Shown here: piece after piece, positions 50,601-59,600 of the stretch
Layout: each line of letters opens with the position of its first letter
How positions within the stretch are numbered: position 1 is the first letter of the stretch
Assembly: GCF_932276165.1 (NCBI RefSeq)
Contig: NC_064007.1
Location: forward strand, 4,102,001-4,166,000
Direction: 5' to 3'
From: Plutella xylostella
Lineage: Eukaryota > Arthropoda > Insecta > Lepidoptera > Plutellidae
DNA length: 64,000 nt
The notes under the pieces: model-generated
The model's input: the letters and a program-made list of their open reading frames with translations, nothing else
Told to the model about the DNA's origin: nothing
The model's database searches: none
Translations under genes and position numbers: made by a program

Positions 50601-53600
50601 CCGAGGTCATCGGCTTCCTCAACTCACCATCAGACGTGGTGAAGGCGAACGCGGCCGCCTATTTACAACACTTGACGTATATGGACGACCCGAATAAGCA
50701 GAAGACTAGGAACTTGGGTGAGTGAGTCCGAAGGACCGATTACTGGTGGGGCAAACGGGTTTGCAAGCGTAGTGTACGACGCTTCTGGCCCTCTGGAGCT
50801 AAGACCTTAGACAGCTGATAGTAACTGAATGAGTAAGACCGAGTGATGTGAGTGTTGTGACGCTCCTTGGAAGACGCCTATGTCCAACATTAGACTATTA
50901 CGAGCTGATAATGATGATTATAACTGAGCTCTACATACTACACATAAGAGAACCCAATTTCAGAATTTTATTGCAGAACCAATTCATCTCCTATCGATAT
51001 GTATGTATCGATTTTCATAATTGTTATAACTTGCACTTTACATAATTTATATCCATTCTGACCCCTATCCCGTTTTCAGGAGGCATCCCGCCGCTAGTCC
51101 GCCTCGTCTCACACGAGAACCCCGAAGTGTGTCGCAACGCTTGCGGCGCGCTCCGCAACCTGTCGTACGGACGACAGAACGACGAGAACAAGCGAGCGAT
51201 CAGGGACGCCGGGGGCATACCCGCACTGACGGCGTTGCTGTGTCGAGCCACCGACTTGGAGGTAAATGAGCTATTTGACAGCTAAATTTCATGCAAATCG
51301 GGCGAGTATTTTACGAGTTAATGAGTAAAATATCGCTACAGTTTGAGGTTGAATAGTTTCTCCGCAACCTGTCGTACGGACGACAGAACGACGAGAACAA
51401 GCGCGCGATCAGGGACGCCGGGGGGATACCCGCACTGACGGCGTTGCTGTGTCGGGCCACTGACTTGGAGGTATGTGGGAAGACGCAGGATTAAGTAGTC
51501 TATTTGTGTGCGAAATTTCATGCAAATCGGACGAGTAGGAGTTATGGAGACAAAGTCACGATAGTCTGAGGTGAAATAGTTACTTTAGAATCTCTCGTAC
51601 GGACGACAGAACGACGAGAACAAGCGAGTGATAAGACGCCGGGGGCATACCCGCACTGATGGCGTTGCTGTGCCGAGCCACTGACTTGGAGGTAGGAATA
51701 AATGAGCTATGTGAGTGAGAAATTTCGTGTAAATCGGACGAGTAGTTTAGGAGATAATGACATTAAAATCTGAGGTTGAATAGTTTCTGTGGAATCTCTC
51801 GTATGGATGACAAAACGACGAGAACTGACTTGGAGGTATGTGGGAAGGCGCAGGGTTAAGTAGTCTATATGTGTGCGAAATTTCATGCAAATCGGACGAG
51901 TAGCTTAGGAGTTATTGAGTAAAATGTCACCACAATCTGAGGTTAAATAGTTTAATTTTGAAACCCTTCACCTCATTTGACTTAAAATTTCACAATAAGC
52001 TTACATAAATGCGCTAAAAATAACCTCTGCTATGCCACCCAAACGGTAGTTTATACCACCATAGTTTAATCACACAAAAAAACCTTTCTAACCAAACCAC
52101 CCCATTTTCAGGTGAAAGAGCTAGTGACCGGAGTGATCTGGAACATGTCATCGTGCGAAGACTTGAAGCAATCCATCATAGACGACGCGGCGCAAGTGAT
52201 AGTGAACAAGGTGATCGTGCCGCACTCCGGGTGGCACCCCACCAGCCCTGGAGACACTTATTGGTCTACAGGTTAGTCGTACATTCAATGAATCGGTCAG
52301 TCATTCATTCATTCATTCATTCATTCACTCAGAGTAACTTCTACAGGTCCACATGTCAGTAACTCACAGCCATTCATTCATTAACTTCAGACCGTTCTAC
52401 CAGAGTTATCTCACATTTGACATAACCTTTTAATTATAGTAATTAACTTTTATATTCTTTCTATTTCCTATCAATGTGGTTGTCTGAAAGAGATTACTTT
52501 AGTAATAAGGCCGCCAATTGTGCTATTTATTTTCTTTTCATGTTTGTAAAACTGTTTCTACAAACAGTAGTATTTTATCTTTATCATAAAACCAGAACCA
52601 ACGCAACCATGCTAGAGTCTGGACCCTTAGAATCGGCTATTTATGCCACTCCTTGCGAACTAATCCATTCCCCACCCCAATTCCAGTATTCAGAAACTCA
52701 TCAGGCGTCCTGCGCAACGCTTCCTCCGCCGGAGAATACGCGCGCCGCCGCCTGCGCTGCCTGCCCGGCCTCACGGAGGCTCTGTTACATGCTGTGAGGG
52801 CCGCCATACAGGCCAACGCTATAGGCACCAAGATTGTCGAGAACTGCGTGTGTGTGCTGCGGAATTTGAGCTACAGGTGAGTAGAAATAAGGTGTAGAAT
52901 CCATTGATAGTAAAGGTCCTGTTATGTATGCAGTGAGAGCCGCCATACAGGCTTAAGCTATTGACTGAAAGATTGTAGAGAACTGCGTGTGTTTTCTAAG
53001 GAATTTGAGCTACAGGTTCGTAGAAATACGGTGTATAATACTGTGCTACTGTAATAAATTTAAAAAGGGCCCTGTTATCATGAAGTCAAAGCTGCTAAAC
53101 AGGGTGAATCTATGGGTAGAAGAGGACATGATGTCGACTGTAACTATACCTGTTAATTATCATCATCATCATCATCATCAGCCTTTTATCGCTTACTGTT
53201 GGGAATAGGTCTCCTTATTTGTACGCCAAGTCTTCCGCTAATTGTTTGTTAATTATAAAATGTTTTTTTCCCTGCAGATGTCAAGAGATAGAAGACCCCC
53301 TGTACGACACCAGAGCGCCCCCCACACAGTCCACGAGCCAGGCGCGGATACAGGCCAGCGCTTCCAAAGGTAACTTACTAACTAACTAAAGTGTTGCTTC
53401 TTATTATAGTGTAGGAAAAGCACCATGCAGGCTAGTGTTTATCACTGTGGTGAAAGGGTTAGCCAGTCAGATTAGCGGCAGTCGCTGACTGCCTAGACTA
53501 GCTAAAATAACTTGTCTAGAGGAAATCGTATGTTAGAACGGGCGACTATTCTGAAATTATGATAACCAATGTCTAAAATATGTAATTACCGATACATTTT

Positions 53601-56600
53601 ATCCCTGTCTAATTATCACTTCAATTTTAAACATACCTTCGCCATCAACATTTTAAGGCGAATGACAAAAATCAGTAAATAAATACCCATTTCTAAAACA
53701 CCAAATCTTCACACTCCAGGCGAGAACCTCGGCTGTTTCGGCGGCAGCAAGAAGAAGAAGGAGGCCGCCGCCAGCGGGGGGAGCGCGGGGGGCGCGGGGG
53801 GCTCCCCTCCCCGGCACAGCCCGCCCGGCAAGCAGCCCTCTGACCCGCCGGGTTATTCTGTGCCTAAGGGCACTGAGGCGCTGTGGTCTCCAGAGGTAAC
53901 TTCATCTCCTCATATACATATTTTATTCCTGGCACAGCTATATTAAACTATCGTTGACATCCTGGTATTATGTTAGCGTCAAAAGAAAACGGTACGTATC
54001 GCTTTCCATGCTTTGCTGTCACTTTTGTGTCGTCACCGCGTAATTGCTGCGGTTTTTGGTGCGATTGGTGGTCTCTATAGCAGGCGTTAAGGCAAATTAC
54101 CGTTATATAGCTGCCCTAGAAATACATTATAGCTGGTACCGAAAACATATAGCTCTAAAATTAATTTTCGCATTCGCTAATTCATCATCCTAACTCCCCA
54201 GGTGGTCCCCCTATACATGGCGCTCCTCCAAACCTGTTCCAACCCGGAGACACTTGAAGCCGCCGCGGGCGCGCTACAGAACCTGGCCGCGTGCTACTGG
54301 CAGCCCTCCATCGACATCCGCGCCGCCGTGCGCAAGGAGAAAGGTACTTACTTATGCTACTTCTTGGGATGCAAAGTCTCCTCAAGTGTCATATAACCGA
54401 GATGAAATAAATGACCCATCACATTAGCGATTCGCTGACTGCCCAGGGTGCTTTACACATGGCAGGGTATAATGGCATAACCAGGATAACAGCTCTCGTT
54501 CGTTTGTTTTAATGTCAACCTAGATTATCCGGATAATCATGTAGATCTAAAATAGGCCTTCTATGCCCAATACACTGGTCACCACGAAGGTTGCAGTTGT
54601 GATGATGTAACTGGATTGGATCGTGAGTACGAGAGACGTAAGAGAGTTTTGATTCACTCCTACATGCCTGATAAATTCGTTGTAACAAATATACTTCTGT
54701 TCCAATTCCAACAGACGAAATCTTGGAAATCCTCATTTTTTTTGATGCAAATAGAATGGTCCACTGTAACTGGGAAATTAATGTACCGATTGTAATTATA
54801 AATTTTTCGTTTATTTTCAATAATATATATTTCAAACACAAATATATGTACCTACATAAGACGTTATAGGCCTTCTATCTAACCCCACCCTCTTCCCCAC
54901 AGGTCTCCCAATCCTCGTTGAGCTGCTCCGCATGGAAGTGGACCGCGTGGTGTGCGCCGTGGCCACCGCGCTGCGGAACCTGGCCATCGACCAGCGGAAC
55001 AAGGAGCTCATCGGGAAGTACGCCATGCGCGACCTGGCGCACAAGCTGCCGGCGCCCGGGCAGGCGCAAGACGCGGTACGTACTGTGTGGCACGGGGCGC
55101 AAGACGCGGTACGTACTGTGTGGCACGGGAAGCGAGACACGACGCGGTACGTACTGTGTGGCACGGGGCGCGAGACACGACGCGGGACGTACTGTGTGGC
55201 ACGGGGCGCGAGACACGACGCGGGACGTACTGTGTAGCACGGGGCGCGAGACACGACGCGGGACGTACTGAGGGTGTAGCACGGGGCGCGAGACACGACG
55301 CGGGACGTACTGTGTGGCACGGGGCGCGAGACACGACGCGGGACGTACTGTGTAGCACGGGGCGCGAGACACGACGCGGGACGTACTGAGGGTGTAGCAC
55401 GGGGCGCGAGACACGACGCGGGACGTACTGTGTGGCACGGGGCGCGAGACACGACGCGGGACGTACTGTGTAGCACGGGGCGCGAGACACGACGCGGGAC
55501 GTACTGTGTAGCACGGGGCGCGAGACACGACGCGGCACGTACTGTGTAGCACGGGGCGCGAGACACGACGCGGGACGTACTGTGTGGCACGGGGCGCGAG
55601 ACACGACGCGGTACGTACTGAGGGTGTAGCACGGGGCGCGAGACACGACGCGGGACGTACTGTGTGGCACGGGGCGCGAGACACGACGCGGGACGTACTG
55701 TGTAGCACGGGGCGCGAGACACGACGCGGGACGTACTGTGTGGCACGGGGCGCGAGACACGACGCGGGACGTACTGTGTGGCACGGGGCGCGAGACACGA
55801 CGCGGGACGTACTGTGTGGCACGGGGCGCAAGACTAGCACGACGTGGGACGTACTGAGGCTAGCACGGGGCGCAAGACACGACGCGGTACGTACAGAGCC
55901 TCTAGTACGGTATTTACGAAAGAAAAAAAAGTTTTCTCTTGTCATCTGCATACATTATCTGTCAAAAGATTCATGATAGTTTCCGCTAGAGGCGCCACTT
56001 TGTATGCGAGAAAACGTAAACTTCTATAGTTTTCGACAAACTAACAAACCTGTACTAGACCCTCAGCTTAGAGTCGTGTCGCGAACATGTGGAATACATG
56101 ATAGACTGGCCATGTTTTCTCCATCCGAAACTCATTATGTAGGTAGGATCGAGCAGTGAAAATCGACGCCGACGTACATTGTATGGCGTGGAGTTAGTGC
56201 TGTGCGACGGCGATGCTGGTATTGTTTATAGCCAATGTGGTGGTGGTACGATAACCGTATCTTTATATGTTTGTTTGCGATTATCTCGAATCTGAATCGA
56301 TTCTGATGAATATTTTCCATTCAACTAACCCACCCTTTCCCATTACAGCCAGTAACATCGGACGACACAATAGCCGCCGTCCTGGCAACACTGAACGAGG
56401 TCATAAAGAAGAGTGCGGAGTTCTCCCGCGCCCTGCTCGAGGCCAGCGGGGTGGAGCGGCTGCTGCACCTCACCAAGCAGACGCACACACCACGAGTGCA
56501 TAAATTTGCAGGTAAAATTTAAAACTTTAATGCCTTAAAAATTTTGGTGTGGAAAAAAATTGGAAAATTTTGTGTTTCGAAATGGGGGTCGTAACTTTTG

Positions 56601-59600
56601 AACGGCTCAATAGATTTTGATGAGATATGGCTTAGAATGATGTAGGTTAAATTACTCCGCTTCCGAACAAAATAATCCAGTAGGGCGATCGCGAAAAACA
56701 GAGCTAACGTATAGAATCGAATGCGAGTGCGACTATTCGAAAGTGCTGTCAACCTGTCAACAACAAAATGGCGGTGTATAAATTTGCGAAAGTTTAACAG
56801 CTATCATTCCATAGGTCATTCTCAGAATAATGTTATGTACTCTGTGGTCATTTATTTATTTATTCTTTTATTGCACAATATACGTCATTCTATTCGAAAG
56901 GTAAAAAGTATTCGAAAGTGCTGTCAAGTTGACAATAGTCGCACTCGCATTCGATTCTATACGTTAGCTCTGTTGCCCGAGCACAGGATTCGAAACCTCC
57001 GTTTACGTTGCGTATTGGTTGCGTATCGTCAAATGTCACTGTCAAAATGTAAGGCAAATTTGTTAGTTCCAAAAGTGGCATTTGTTTTTTCCATGTTAGG
57101 TGGAATTTCACCAAACGCTAAACGTATTTAGTAGCCTGTCATATGTCTGTCAGTTAGTACAAAATGTATTTAAAATTTGATTTAAATACGTTTAGCGTTT
57201 GGTAAAAGCGACCCTTCGTGTAGATTCGAAAATAGTATCGAATCCTATGCTCACGCCTCTGTTTTTCCTGTACCCGTATCACGAAAATTCGAGCTAACGT
57301 ATAGAATCGAATGCGAGTGCGACAACTGTCAATTTTATAGGTAAAAAGTGTTCGAAAGTGCTGTCAAGTTGCCACTAGTCGCACTCGCATTCGATTCTAT
57401 ATTGTTTTTGATCGCCCTGCAGATCGCCCTACAGGTCGAAATCGGTGGATCCGTTTCGTAGCTACGTAGCGACAAACAGACACACAAACTCAATGAGGTT
57501 ATAAAGAAGATTTTTGGCCGGCATATTTGAAGCACCATACTTCTGTGTTAAAATCTGGCGCATTTAAAGCTCCATACTTTTACCCTAAATACAGAACCAC
57601 CGAAATACTTCAGTTATTCTGATACTTGTCAACTAATGAATTAAGTTTAATCTCCAGGTCAAGTGCTGATGACGATGTGGTCGCACGCGGAGCTGCGCGA
57701 GGTGTACCGCAAGCACGGGCTGCGCGAGGCCGACTTCACCACCGCCGCGCGCGCCGCCCTCGCGCGCCCGCCCGCCCCCAGCGGTGAGTACCCGCCCGCC
57801 CTAGCGCCGTGGACTACATGACGGCCGGCCCAGGGCGGTAGGCCACTGTTGGGCATAGGCCTCTAGCGAGGAGCGGGCCGGAGGAGACGATTCTCTAGGG
57901 CTCATGAAAGGTCACCGTCAAGGTCTCCGTCGTATCAACTGTATCTTGTCTGACTGACTGGATAATCCTTTCGCCATGGTGGCCAGTCACTAGCAGTAGT
58001 GTTTGTCACCGAAATGCTCTGTCTTCAAGGTCAAGGTTGTTGGTTCATGGGTCATTATTGGTATGACACTACCTCTTCAGTTTGCAGAAGATGCAGGTTA
58101 CCTTAGTTATCTGATTATATTTATAAACTTGTTTAAACTATAAATGTGTATTTGTCTTCTCCCTAAGCAATGTACAGAGTTGTTTAATAGCTGTGAAATA
58201 CTATCGGCATATCTCTCTACTTTTAGCACATCAAAACTGGTAATGGTAGCACCAAAGACAAGGAAGTTGTATAAAAGAGCACTGAAAATTCACTGGCAGC
58301 AAAACAAATCAGAGTCGAGAATATACATCCTAGCTATCATGTGTAAGATGTATGTTGTATGTATATTTGTGTGTGTTTGGAGATCATTATAATAATTTTG
58401 TGATTGTGTTTTGTATGAATCGCCGTATCTACTAACAAAACATTCACTGATACTGATAATAACTTTAACTCCCGTTTTGACATCATCTGGCTGTGACTAT
58501 TAACTTCCGATTGAGGATGAATTGAGCAAGAGAACATCCAAGTCTTCAATCACATTAATAGCTATATGTATACGATTATAACAAGTTAATGTATTAAATT
58601 CCATCGACACTTAGGGGACGATTCTGGACGCACAAATAGCTCTTCTATATTGCTCTACTGATACTCAAAATATTTTTTCCGCCTTCAGAATCATCCCTAC
58701 ACCCGGCACCCGTACCATCATCTAAGCGATTCGTAATACTTCCACAACCGCTGCCTATCTATCAAATTCATACCAAACCTATCACTACTTAAGGCAGCAA
58801 AACCTAAACATCATCGCATCTTGGCGTTACATAGCACTGTAAATAGCCTCTAACCTGCCCTAACCCTCATAGGCGCGGGCGCGTCAGGCGGACCTCATTC
58901 CCCGAGCAACGCAAACAGCACACTGAGCCGACCCATGGCTTCCACTGGAGGCACTCGCTACGAAGATCGCACCATCCGGAGACATCGAGAGGTATGAGTG
59001 TAACTAATGCAGGTATAGATTTGCGTGGTGTGGACGAGTGTAATGAATGCAGTTGTGGAATTACATAGAGGGTGTGTAGATGAGTATGGAGTGTAATAAA
59101 TGCAGTTATAGATTGACATAGTTAGTGGTCAACTGTGGTGGGAAATGGGCCTCCAATGGCTTAGGAAAGGTGTGCAGACTATAAGGGATAAGCAGAAATG
59201 TTTTTTCATTCGAGTGATGAGATGAGTGCTATAGAAATCGATAAACGTAGATTTCATGGGAGACATAGCATTTCGTAAAGGCGGCCTGTGGTACTAAGTA
59301 GATTTAGAGAAATTCTTAGAGGCCTTGTTCGCTATATCTGCATATTGTTGTACATTATATATTTTATTGTAATATAACTCATTTAATAGTTACACTTACA
59401 TTATACCATTTAGCCATCACAGCACCACATTTAATTTTAATAACTAATGTAACTATAATCTTCATTTGTAACTTGCACTGTTTTGTCTGTGTAAATTACT
59501 GAGCATTTAACTTCATTACTTATATCTGTACAAAATAATCAGCATTCAAAATGTATTTTTTCCGTAAGACAGATGGTGCCACACACGATGGAAACACACT

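Noticed and set aside
54832..55976. Frames of up to 358 codons on both strands over the minisatellite
   Set aside because: The ~38-bp unit is open in several frames. The peptides are mere repeats of RVVSRAPC-type words and cross the true p120 exon 15.
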